From Piromyces finnis (lineage: Eukaryota > Neocallimastigomycota > Neocallimastigomycetes > Neocallimastigales > Neocallimastigaceae), in contig MCFH01000011.1 of the NCBI GenBank assembly GCA_002104945.1, positions 1 to 64,000 on the forward strand: a stretch of DNA of 64,000 bases. The letters are read 5' to 3'. Each line of letters starts with the position of its first letter. Positions within the stretch are counted from its first letter, which is position 1. Position numbers and translations under genes: made by a program. This document shows, piece by piece, positions 11,345 through 31,033 of the stretch. Below the pieces are notes generated by a model, which saw only the letters and a list, made by a program, of their open reading frames with translations, had not been told where the DNA came from and did not search any database.

Positions 11345-11754
11345 ATTGATATTTTGATTTTTCTAACTATTTTAAATAAAACAAAATATATAAAATGAAT
11401 ATATAAAAAGAAAATTCATAAAAATAATAAAACCCTTTCTAAATACATATTAAGATATATATATATTTTTTTTGATATTATTCATTTCATAAAAATAAAA
11501 GAATACGTCTCTAAATCTTAAATAAAAACTATTAAGAAAAAAAAAAATTAAAGTTTTCCTTTTATACATTTAAAAATAAATCTGACCAGTTTTATAAAAT
11601 CAAATTAACAAATAAGAATTAAAAATTAACAGAAATGGTCATTCTATGCATTTCAATATTTTTTTCTTTTATTATTATTGGTTATTTATTATTTTTATTT
11701 ATTATTTATTATAAAATTACAGTTTGGCATTGATGTCCTATATAAATGGATTTA
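11345..11754. other. Intergenic spacer between tRNA-Leu and CFAP418 3' end
   Basis: About 400 bp of AT-rich sequence. Apart from the Pol III T-run it should hold the 3' UTR of the minus-strand CFAP418 gene. No ORF worth reporting. Confidence 0.5.
11358..11362 (+). terminator. RNA polymerase III T-run terminator for tRNA-Leu
   Basis: Five T residues begin 14 nt after the tRNA 3' end, as expected of an RNA polymerase III terminator. T-runs are common in this genome, so position is the main support. Confidence 0.6.
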
Positions 11755-12861
11755 TTAGTTCATAGAGTGACCACCACAAACCCATTTTATTTTTTTATCT
11801 TTTAAAGATGAAATAGGAATTGTTTGATTAGTAGTGTACCAAGTACATTGACAACATATTGATGTAGAACCTAAAAAAAAAGATATGATTATAAATTTAT
11901 ATTTTTGTTTATTAAAAAGAAAAAAGATTAATACATATTAGTATGTGTGGTTTTATACCTTTTTTAGGAATAAGTTCTTTTGAAAGTTTATTAATATTTG
12001 GAACATAGTTTCTAAAGAATAAGTAATTTACTTTATTACTCCATTCATAATCCTTAAAATACATACAATTGAAATCACATGAAGTGCATCTTAGTTTACT
12101 GCATGACCTTTATTATTTAATAAAAATTCAAGTTTTATAAGTATTATATACGAAATTAAAATTTTCATTTCTATGATTATGTATGAATTATGTTAATATT
12201 ATTTACTTTTTATTATTTCCAATAGTTATTCCTTCTGGACCACCAATACATACTGTTGTACATCTATTTATTAAAAAATAATGAACAATATAAGATATTA
12301 TATACGATTTTTTTTTATTTTAAATTATTGTTATATCTTTTTCATAATAACTGATTATTACTTTGCTTTATGGTGAGATGTTGAACTATTATGTGTATTA
12401 TCTTTAATTGCTAATTTAGAACTTTGTGAATTAGTGGTATTATTACTGGTATATGATGCCTTTCTTTCGATTGCTATTTCCTTTTTATCAAATTTGTATT
12501 TACTAGCTGGTTTTAAATCCAATATATTATTGTTAGGTATGGCTGTATCAAAGGAAGACAATTCTTTCAATATATCGTTAATTTCATCTGTAGTAGTATT
12601 GTTTTGATATGTGTCAGTTTTATCATTATTATATTTTGAAATACCAGTGTTAATATTATATGATTTATTTTTATAAGACTTTGGTGGGCTATTTCATTAT
12701 TTTAATTATTATACATAATTAATATATATATGGTTATAAAAGTGTAATAAATATATCAATATTCAAATTAATTACTTTGGTAAAGTATCTTGTTCTAATT
12801 CTAATTCTTTAAGTAAATATTCTATATCATCTTCCATGTCAGACTTAATTAAGGATGCCAT
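11755..12861 (-). CDS. CFAP418: CFAP418 (C8orf37) homologue, ciliary protein
   Basis: Five exons join in phase: 12776-12861, 12362-12688, 12207-12263, 11959-12107 and 11755-11870, giving 244 residues. The N-terminal half is acidic and low-complexity (DDIEYLLKELELEQ). The C-terminal half carries the family signature in order: CTTVCIGG, then CSKLRCTSCDFNC, then YLFFRNYVPNINKLSKEL, then CCQCTWYTTN, ending WVCGGH. Human C8orf37 (207 residues) has the matching LRCIACDF, YLFFRNNMPE, CQCSW and WVCGKH blocks. The paired Cys motifs suggest metal binding. In vertebrates the protein is needed for photoreceptor outer segments and is mutated in retinal dystrophy; its molecular role is unsettled. Introns are 56-98 nt, GT-AG. 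Presence fits an organism with a flagellated stage. Confidence 0.9.
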
Positions 12862-13534
12862 TTTGATAAAAATACTTTAGAAAACAATGCTAAAAAAAAG
12901 AAAAGGTTATATAAAGTTTATTTTAAAAAAGTAAAGAAAAAACTTTTTATTAAAAAGAAATTAAAATAAAAATTTAATTAAAATTTAAAATTTTTAATTA
13001 ATAACATAAAATATTTATTAAATAAAATTAAAGTTTTTCATTTTTTTTTTTCAACAACTTTTTCATATATGAAATAATAAGAAAAGAAAGAAGAGAATAC
13101 TAAAACTTTATTATTTATTTTTTTAGGATGATGTTACACCAATGATTAAACTCTTTCATTCAAGGAAACCAAAAAGTTGTTGAATAATACGAATTAATTA
13201 AATAATTATTTCTAATTAACTAAATGTATGAATATTTTAATTTATATATGAATAATGATCATTATAATTGAGATAAAAACTTTTTTTTTTATTTTATTTT
13301 ATTTATTACTATTAGCATTTTTTTTTTTTGTACATTTACATTTTGATATATCATGACATTATTATTATTATTATTATTTATTATTATTATTACTATTATT
13401 ATTATTTATTATTATTATTTATTATTATTATTATTAGTATTTTTATAATCTTTAATTTTTAAATGAAATATTTATTTATTTCTTAAATGTTAAGATATAT
13501 ATATATATATGTAATGTATTATTTTATTTTATTT
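12862..13534. other. AT-rich spacer with TTA/ATT microsatellite
   Basis: Lies between the CFAP418 start and the STRIP stop, both minus strand. Contains poly-T runs and an interrupted (ATT)n block at about 13358-13437. It should hold the CFAP418 promoter and STRIP 3' UTR. No gene seen. Confidence 0.5.
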
Positions 13535-15657
13535 TTATTTCCAGACTTCATCATTTTCGTCCAATGGATAGTCCCAACCCATATTATTCTCATTACCCGA
13601 ACTAAGTTTATCATCATTATCATAGTCTTCATCATTGTACCATTCAAAATCATTAGTATTTATATTATTGTAACTATCCCCAAAGATATCCTTATTTAAT
13701 TTTTTGTTGGAAAACAGTAAGTTTGAACCAACTAAGTCAGAATCAAGGGAAACAAGATTATTAAAAATTTGCTCATTTGAAAGATGAAGTTCTTCTATAC
13801 TACCTTTTTTGTTATTTAAATCATCATTATCTGGTTCATTCCATACTTCTTGATTTAGCCATGCTTCATAATTATTCATAAAGTTTTCATCAAGTTCCAA
13901 ATTTTCATAATTTTTCTTATAATCTGCATCTTTAATTGATGAATCAACTAAATTAAGACGTGATAAAAAGTCATCTTCAAAAGTATCAACAATTGATTTT
14001 TGAGATTGGTTACTATTATTATTATTATTATTATTATTTTCATTTTCAGAATCAAGGTTAACATTTGGAAACATTCTTTTATGATAATGAATAATTAAAT
14101 TTCTTAGTTGCTGCTCTTGATACTATATTCAAATAATTCAATAATAATAACAAAATAAATAATATTATGTGAAATACAAATACAAATACAATTTAGCAAT
14201 TTAAATTTCATCCTTAGAATAATATATATAGTATAATGATATATTTTGACTCACCAAAGCATCATCAACATCTACTTCATTATTGTCATTACATAAATAA
14301 TTGTCTTCAATATCTGGTCTTAAGTTTAAATAAATAGCTGTGATAATTCTCATATTACCTATTGAAGGATTAAATGGATTAACAACAATAATAAATATGT
14401 AAATATATATTTATTTAATATATATATGAATATTTATATAAATAGTTACTTGATTTCCATTTCTTTCCTAAAAATGGAATTTGACTTTTTAAAAGTTTTA
14501 ATACGTAGAGTTGAATTCCAATATGATTTACTCTCAATATTCTTTTTAATACAGCACTAGTTTTCCATTGTACTAGTGCTAATATTCTATGCATTTTTCT
14601 TTTTGTAATTATTTGTAAGACTCTTAAAAGATTAATCGAGGTAAAGAAATTTCTCCAACAGGATGGATACAAATTAACTTTATTTGCATTTTCATTCATT
14701 GGTTTATCTTCAGAAGTTTCTAAGGTATCATTATTTTTAGTGCCTTCTGTTATATTTTGATCTTCATTTTTTGGTTCTTCGTCACCATTACTATTGTCCT
14801 TATCTTCTCCATTAGTTTCTTTACTTTCATTTTCGTCTTGTTCTTCAGCATTTGGATCAACTCTACAGAAATCAAAGAAGCTTATAAATTAATTTTTTTT
14901 TAAAAAAAGAAGAAAAGATTAATATAAAAAACCCCAATTTTATAGTGATCATTGTTATAGAACCTTTTTATAAAATATATAGTTATTATTATAAAATTTA
15001 CTTTAATTCTTTAACATTAGTTTTTTTACATAACCATGAAGCTGCCATAGTATTAGACATTGGATTAACAGGGTTTTCATTATCTTTATTATAATTATCA
15101 TTATTGTAGATAGACATAATTTCTTCATCGTATGGAACGGCCGAGTTTTGAAACCATATACTAAGCATTTTTAAAATTAATATTGAACAATTGTTATCCA
15201 CAAGAAGCTGTGATATATATTCACATTGTAATACATCTATTGTATTTTATTAATGTTTATGAGAAAAAAATATATAATTTTTATAGTTAAGTGGTATAAC
15301 TTTTTCTCTTTTTTGATTGATTACTATATATTATATTTATTATAATAATATTATTAAAAAAAGGATACGACAATATTTTGTATATTTTAATAAAAGAAGT
15401 AAAATAGCAGATACAGCTTTAGTAACAACTTCTTTATGTCTTTCTAAATCAATTTGATCAACATATTTTCTATAGAGATCTTTAACTTTTTCTTTTTCTT
15501 CTTTTGTTTCCGGTTTTAATTTTTTAATTTCAATAAAGCTTTCTATTAACTTTTGATCTTTAGTTTGAATATTATTTCCAATATTAATATAGTAAAGTAA
15601 TCTAACAAGCATAGCTATATGAGTTGGCATATTTGGTAATAAATTTTTCTTTTTAAT

Positions 15658-15709
<52 letters not shown>

Positions 15710-15752
15710 ATTAAATAAAATTTTTTAGTTTCATTATTCATTTATTTATTCC

Positions 15753-15801
<49 letters not shown>

Positions 15802-18272
15802 TAAATAATGACTTACATAAAGTTTTCTTATAGATCTTATAACATCAAATTCTGATTTTTCTTTAGTTTTTCTATTTTCAATTCTTTCATTAATTTCATT
15901 TAATTTTGTATTATCTTTATTTGCACTTGCAATGTACTTCCAATATAAAAGAGGTAAATATTCTTTATTATTTTCAGGATCGACAACATATCCATATTCT
16001 TTTTCTGCTTCACTTTTTTTTACTCTCATTTTTTCTTCAACCATTTGAAGATTACTTAAACTAACGTATAAATTCTTTTGATATATATTACTTTTTTCCT
16101 TGATTGATTTGATAACAGGACTTTCATTATCAATAAATGGTAATACACTATGATTATTTAAAACCTTGAAATTGTTATTTAAAAAGAGTTTATATTCATT
16201 ACTTGATAATGGTGGTAAGTCTTTAACATTTGAAAGATAAACCGATGGATATTTATAAGTAGTTTCTGTATAGAATTGATAATAATCTTCAGGGGTCGCT
16301 TTGACATATTGTTCTTGAATTATTATATAATAATATTTTTGAATGATTTAATATTTTATACACAAATTAATAATAAATATTATATATATGATTTATTAAC
16401 TAACTTGATTCATCTATTTCATCTAACCCATTTTCTTTTCTTAATTCATTTTTTAACTCTTTTAGTTGATCTAATTTTCCATAACTTGCAAGCATAGTTT
16501 TCCATAAAAGTAATAATAACTATATTAAAAAAATTTTTTTTATTTTATAATATTAGTAATAATATTAATATATATATTATTGAAGAAAATACATGATATA
16601 TTTAACATATATCGAATTTTAATCCTAATATTTTAAATTTATTTATATTTAAAATAATACCTTTTTTACTGGATAATTTTTTCTATTTGCTAGTAATGCA
16701 ACTAAATTGAAAAGATATGCAGGAAGTGGTGGTTCTAATTTGTCTATTTATATTTGTATATATTATTTATTTTTGTATTGTTAATCGTTGAATATTTGAC
16801 ATTATCAATTTTATTTAATTATTTTTTTTTTAAAAAAAACCTAAATCTTTTGAGAAATCCTTTTCTCCATTATTCACTTCAACAATCATGTATAATAAAC
16901 TAAGATAAAGACTGATTTCTGAATTTGTTTGATTCATAGCATTTTGTAATTCTTCATTTTTAGTATTTTGATCATATGATTTAACAATAGAATCGAGTAA
17001 CGATGAACCAATTTTTAAAATTTGATAACAATATGGTAAAGCATCATTTTGCCACAAAAGTCTACAATTATATTTAATCCATTTCATTTGTTCCTCTTTT
17101 GAAGAGCATTCAGCAAAAACACCTTTAATTTATTTTTTTAAAATTTTAAAATTTATATTAATAAATAATATTATATACGAATATTTCTAAAAACAAACAA
17201 ATTTACTAACATATTTATTGATATATTATTTATTCTTAACTTTTTTTATTACCTTGTGATAAATATAATAAAATAGTGGCGGATGCGGAACGTTGATCTG
17301 AATTAACAATTTCTAATGTTTCTAATAAATATGTAATATAATCAATTCTTTCTTTATCTGTTGCAGTAATCCATTCTATCATAAAAATTTTTATATTTTT
17401 AATTTGTATTGTAAGGTTAATAACACACTTGGATTTATAGAATATATATATATATATATAAATATAAATATATAAACCTTTTTGAAAAGAATATTCAAAT
17501 AATCTTTTTCCTTCTTGAATATATGGATTATCTTGATAATTATAAAACTCATTTATTTCATTTTCCATAGTATCAACATCGTTATATATGAAATCATACT
17601 GGAATAAAATATAATATTTTAAAACAATATATCATAAATTATATATATATAAATTAATTTTTGAATATATACAATGTATTGATTTATATAAAATAATTTA
17701 TAAACGATTTTCTATATTAAAAAAAAAATACTTTTGGCTTTTGAAATGTATTTTTTTGGATTAGTTGTTTTAAATCGGTTATTGGAATTCCGCTTGAAAT
17801 ATTATTTTCAGCACCTGTAGTATCAATTACTTGTTTAATATCGGGTTTTATGGTTGAATCATCAGTTGTGAAATTATCGTTATTATCTTCAAATATTTTT
17901 GACATACTGTCATTCTTATTAAAATTTGTGTTGGTTTCAGAATTGTCAAATGACATTTTCTTTAAATCTTTTGATTTAATTGTTTTATCTCCGTCAAGTG
18001 AATTATTATCTTCATTATGATTAGTTTGAATAATTGATAAAATATTATTATTATTGTTATTTTCATTTGTTGATTCTTTTGAATTTGATAATTGAATTAA
18101 TTTTTTATTGGCATTTTGTAAAGTTGTGAAACTTGGATCTGGGGTATATGATTTTGGAGAAGATAATTTTATTGAATGAGCTTGAGTCTCACTAATAAAT
18201 AATAAAAGTGAATAATATATAATATGTGAATAATATTTATAAATAGAAAGAACATTATCCGTTATTAATAGA

Positions 18273-18313
<41 letters not shown>

Positions 18314-18370
18314 TAAAGTAAAAGTTGGTTTACTTATTTAATATTACTTTTTCATTAAAACAAATGCCAT
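13535..18370 (-). CDS. STRIP1/2 (Far11) homologue, STRIPAK complex subunit
   Basis: Thirteen exons close in phase: 18348-18370, 17732-18191, 17478-17598, 17253-17375, 16841-17122, 16661-16743, 16405-16519, 15817-16313, 15369-15648, 15002-15236, 14450-14880, 14255-14358 and 13535-14122, giving 1113 residues against 837 in human STRIP1. Family blocks appear in order: YLSQGVFAECSS (about 237), YPVKKLLLLWKTMLASYGKL (about 358), IDLERHKEVVTKAVSAILLL (about 640), CWRNFFTSINLLRVL and LYVLKLLKSQ (about 830-875), and NYEAWLNQEVW near the C-terminus. These span the N1221 and DUF3402 regions. STRIP proteins scaffold striatin, PP2A and GCK kinases. The extra length is Ser/Asn/Asp-rich sequence: 160 N-terminal residues, an acidic insert near 750-790 and an acidic tail. 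Shares a 0.9-kb divergent spacer with the AK9-like gene. Confidence 0.9.
15659..15703 (-). repeat. A45 homopolymer in STRIP intron 8 (T45 on + strand)
   Basis: Forty-five consecutive T on the plus strand lie just upstream of the proposed 3' splice site at 15649-15650, so the transcript carries A45 there. The same intron also holds an (ATT)n block (15753-15801). The poly-Lys reading frame across it is an artefact. Confidence 0.9.
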
Positions 18371-19266
18371 TGTTTTATATATATTTTTATTCTAAATTTT
18401 AATTTCTAGTATTTTTTTTTTTTATTAGTTTTTCATAGATAGATATAATATTTGGCTTATTTCAATATATGTAATGAATGTAAGATAAATTATCCCCAGA
18501 ACATTAAAATTATTTATATAATGGTTAAAATTTAATAATTAATATTAAAAGTATAATAAAGAAGTAAAATATTAATTTAATTTTTTTTTTTTTAACTAGT
18601 TAAATTTTTAAAAAATATATGTTAAGATTTACATGTTTTATACATTTTAGAATGGTAAACAATTTAAAAGAAAACCTTTTTTGGTTATTTATTTATTATA
18701 GCTAAAGTCTTCTTCTTCTTCTTTTTTTTTTTATTTTTTAAAAAATATACTTTTTTGAAATTAATTTTGAAATTTCAAATTTAAAATCAATTTCTCTTAT
18801 TATTAATAAAAAAGAAAGTTTGAAAAATACTTTTTATTTTTTTTTTTTAAAAAAAGTAAATAAATATATAAAAAAAATTAAATTTGATATTTTCCTATTA
18901 ATTAAAATTTATTATTTTTCAATATTAATTAAAAATGAAAAAGTTTAAAGTTTAAATCTATTGAAGTTTTAAAATTTGGAAAAATAACTTTTTGTTTTAA
19001 GTTTTTTTCTTTTTTTAATATTAACTATATAAAAAGAATAAAAATAATCCTAGATTAAAATAATAGTAATAACAACAACATTAATAATACTGTATAAAAT
19101 GGAGGATTAAAAAATAATTATAAAACAAAATACATATTTTCACTACACACACAATAAATTGTTTCAACAACTAAAAATATTAAATAGTTTTTTTTTTTTT
19201 ACATTGAATTGAATATTCATATATATATATATAAATATTTTTAAATTATAATTTATAGTAATAAAT
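18371..19266. promoter_or_regulatory. Divergent intergenic region between STRIP and AK9-like genes
   Basis: Both genes start from this 0.9-kb spacer in opposite directions, so it must contain both promoters. The sequence is AT-rich with poly-T and poly-A runs. I recognise no specific element. Confidence 0.5.
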
Positions 19267-27059
<7,793 letters not shown>

Positions 27060-27520
27060 TAGTAATCCTTGAACTATTTATATTAGATTTTTTATTATTT
27101 TTTTAAAAAAAAAAAAAAGATTTTTTTACCGAATACTGTTATTAATTTTTTTTTATTATTATTGCATTTACATTACATTATACAAAATAATATTTAATAG
27201 TATTATTTTAGTATATATTCAACATTTTATCAACTTATCGATTTTTATTTTTTATTTTTTATTAATTTTTACATTTACATGTATATAAATTATAATACAA
27301 TATTTACATCAATTTTTAAAGTATTTTATAGATTTTTTTTAAAAAAAAAAAGTTTTATTAAATTAATACAATAAATATAATAAAGATACTATTTTAATTA
27401 ATAGTTATATAAAATAAAATAAAATAAAATAAATAAAAAGTTTTAAAAATTCGATAATTTTTTATTGAATAAAAAAAAAATAATAAAGTTATAGTATTTT
27501 TTTTTTATTATTAATTTTTT
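27060..27520. other. Convergent 3' spacer between AK9-like and ABCA genes
   Basis: The two stop codons face each other across 461 bp of A/T homopolymers and (AATAAA)-like sequence such as AAAATAAAATAAAATAAA near 27414-27438. It should contain both 3' UTRs and poly(A) sites. No gene seen. Confidence 0.5.
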
Positions 27521-29874
27521 TTAATGAGATGATTTAGTAATTATATTGTGTAAAACATCTTCTAATGAAGTTTGATTTAATTCAAATTCTCTAATTCCAT
27601 AATGATATGCTTCATCGGTAGTTATTACCTTAAAAACATTCATTAATATATTAATATTTTTTTCAAAAACGTAAATAAATTTTGAATTGTCATCTTTAAA
27701 ATTCTCACAATAAAACTTGAATGGAAATCCAATAAATACCTTTTCTTCGATAAATCTATATATTATTATTATAATAATAAATAAAAATATTAAATGTCTA
27801 AATTTCTTTTTTACTTAATAATAATAATAATAATGAGAATTTGAATAGTATCGAACCTTTTAATAGTTTCAATTTTATATATTGAAGTAGTGACAAGTAC
27901 TGTTAAAGTATAACCATTTCCATAATAATTTTTTAATTCTAATGGTGATCCTATACATTCCATGGTACCATTGACAATTATACCTATTCTATTACACAAA
28001 GCATTTGCTTCTTCCTATATTAAATATAGTTTAATTTTTTTTCCTATTAATTTAATTATAATCTATTTTTTATACCTACCATATTATGAGTAATCTTTTT
28101 TTTTTTTTTTTATTTCAAAAATATCAAACAATTTTATAATTTAGATATTAAAATTATATTACTAAAAAAGTATTAATATAAATTACCAATAAAATTGATA
28201 ATGATTTTTTTAATTCGGATATAACACTCCATAAGTTATTTCTCATTAATGGATCAATTCCTGTCTAAAAAAAAAAAAGATAATTAAAATATATTTATTA
28301 TTATAATGTATCATTATTATTATTATTATTTAAGATCTATTTATCTAAATTTAAATGTCTGTTTCTATCTATATAAATGGGTGATATATGGATTAAAATT
28401 ATGGAAAGGGGAAATTTTTACTGTTGGTTCATCTAAAATAACCATTTTTGGATTTCCGATTAATGAAAGGGCTAAACTTAATCTTCGTTTTTCACCCCCT
28501 GTCATAAATTTTACATTTTTTTTTGAATGACAATGTTTATAATTTTCTAGTTTTTTTCTAATATTTGTTGAAACCATGTCATGAATACCAACATTTTCCA
28601 TACATTTTAATATAATCTGCTTTTCATATCGATGGGGGATACCTTTTATTTTTGAAAATATTTTTAAATGTTCGATGGCATTTAGTTCATCCCATAAAAT
28701 ATCATTCTTTTTAAAATATAAATAACATACATTTATATATATATTTAATAATCATATTTTCAAAACTTTTCTCAATTATATATATATGTGTATTCTTTTC
28801 TTTTTTTTTTATTACCTGAGGACAGATTCCAAAATAATAATTTTTATAATAAAGATAGTTATTTTCACTTGAATTAATTATTTTATCTTGAAATTGAACA
28901 GAACCAGTACATGGTTGAATATAATTAGTTAAAATTTTACATAAGGTAGTTTTTCCTTTTTTTCAAATGAGGTAATAAATTGAAATATAATCATAATTAT
29001 ATATAATTGGGATAGATGAATAAATATAAAATCTTTCTCTCTCTCTCTTTTTTTTTTTTATAAATTACCTGAACCATTAGGTCCTAATAAACCAAATACT
29101 TCATTTTCCTTTATAGAAAAATTAATTTTATCCAATACTAATTTTAATTCTTTTTGATTCATATCCTCATTATTTTCATTTTCAATATTAGAATTTCGAT
29201 TGAGTAAATCAGTAATTTTTTTGATAATATTTTTTAAAAATGATTTCTCATTTCCACCTTTATATATCATGCTGACATTAGATACTATTAATTCATCTTG
29301 ACTATTTTCACAGTAATGATAATAATTATTGAAATCTCGATCCTTTATTGTTTTATGATCAAAGTATCCATTCACGGTATTATTGCTTTTAGTCAACCAT
29401 TTATTTAAAATATTACTTCTTTTAAAAAAATAACAAAGTACTCTTTTTTTAAATATTATTTGATATAATCCATAGATTATGAAAAGAATTAAAAGATCAA
29501 TAAGAATAAATAAATTATTTCTTCCTATGGGGTTTTTTAAATTATTTAATAAATCTAAATTCCATAACTATTAAAAGTTTTTGAATATTAAAAATGGGAA
29601 ATATTGTTATTTGAAATCTTTATCCATTTTTTTTTATATTTTTACTATGATAAAAAAAAATTTATATATATTTTCTTTACCTTTTTATTATCATCCATAA
29701 CATATTGACTAATAGTATAGATTATATTGCAAAATGAAAAAAAAGGCCATAATAAAAAATAATTTGGCATTGTAGTCGTGTAAAGTTCATTTAAACCCAT
29801 TCCAGTTAAAATACTAAATAAATATATAGAATAATAAAAAGCTTTATAATAATAAAATAATAAAATTAATTATA

Positions 29875-29922
<48 letters not shown>

Positions 29923-30997
29923 AAATAATTAAACATTAATGATATTTCAATAATAATAATAATAGTGTAATAATAAATCAATTGAATAACCAAATATTTA
30001 CATGAATTATTATAGTTTAAGATGATAGAGAAATAAAACAAGAAAAATACCAAAAGGGTTTGAGCGATACCCCAAAACCATAATACGACCCATAGAATCA
30101 TGTTTTTCATATCAAAAAAATGCATTTTAAAAAGATTTCCCGAGAGAAAAAACATTAAATTTGAAATAAAATAAAGAATATTAAAGTATATAAAATAAGT
30201 TATATAATAGATCTGCATGGATAATCCATTCTTAGTATAATAAAAAATGTATAGATATATATATTTATATGTATGTTTATAAATAATTAAAAATAAATTA
30301 TAGTTAAAGTAATAGGCTTAACATATTTTATTTTATTAAAAAAATCCACTTTACTGCTTTTAATATATAAATTTTTTGATCTCGGTAATCTTTTAATAAG
30401 ATAAACGCATTTACTATAAATAAGTAGGAAAATCCAAAAATAAATACAATCTTTACAATATAATCTTCATAATTTATATTCATGTAGGATTGAACTTTTT
30501 CAGGAAAAATCTATAATTTAAAAAAAAAAAGTGGTACTTAATTTATTCTTTTTTTTTTTTCCAAGAATAAATTATTATAAAAAATTAAAAAAAAAAAAAA
30601 AAAAAAACCAAACTGACTCTTAATCCTTGGGTGATTATAATATTATCATGATTTGTAATATGATTTACTGAAGTAGTACAATTATGCATTTTTATTTTTT
30701 AAATATAAAAAAAAGTTTTTTTTTATTATATATTAAAGTATAAAAAAAAATATTTATTATTACTCTTTATATAAAAAGCTTACAAAAAGCATTAGAAAGC
30801 CAAGATTGATAAATTAATCGTCTAAAACCTTCTGAGGGCCAAAATATAATATTATTTAAAAAAGGAAAGGTTCCAATTTGTAGAGTATATTCAAATTTTA
30901 ATTTTTCTTTATCGACTATATTAATAATTAAAGCTATATATATAAAAATAAAAAAATGAAAAATTTTTAATTTGAAAATACAATTTCATATTATCCC

Positions 30998-31033
<36 letters not shown>

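Noticed and set aside
15340-15741. Single continuous minus-strand ORF with a poly-Lys stretch
   Set aside because: The Lys run is the A45 tract of a STRIP intron. The real exon starts at 15648 and ends at 15369, as phase and family alignment show.
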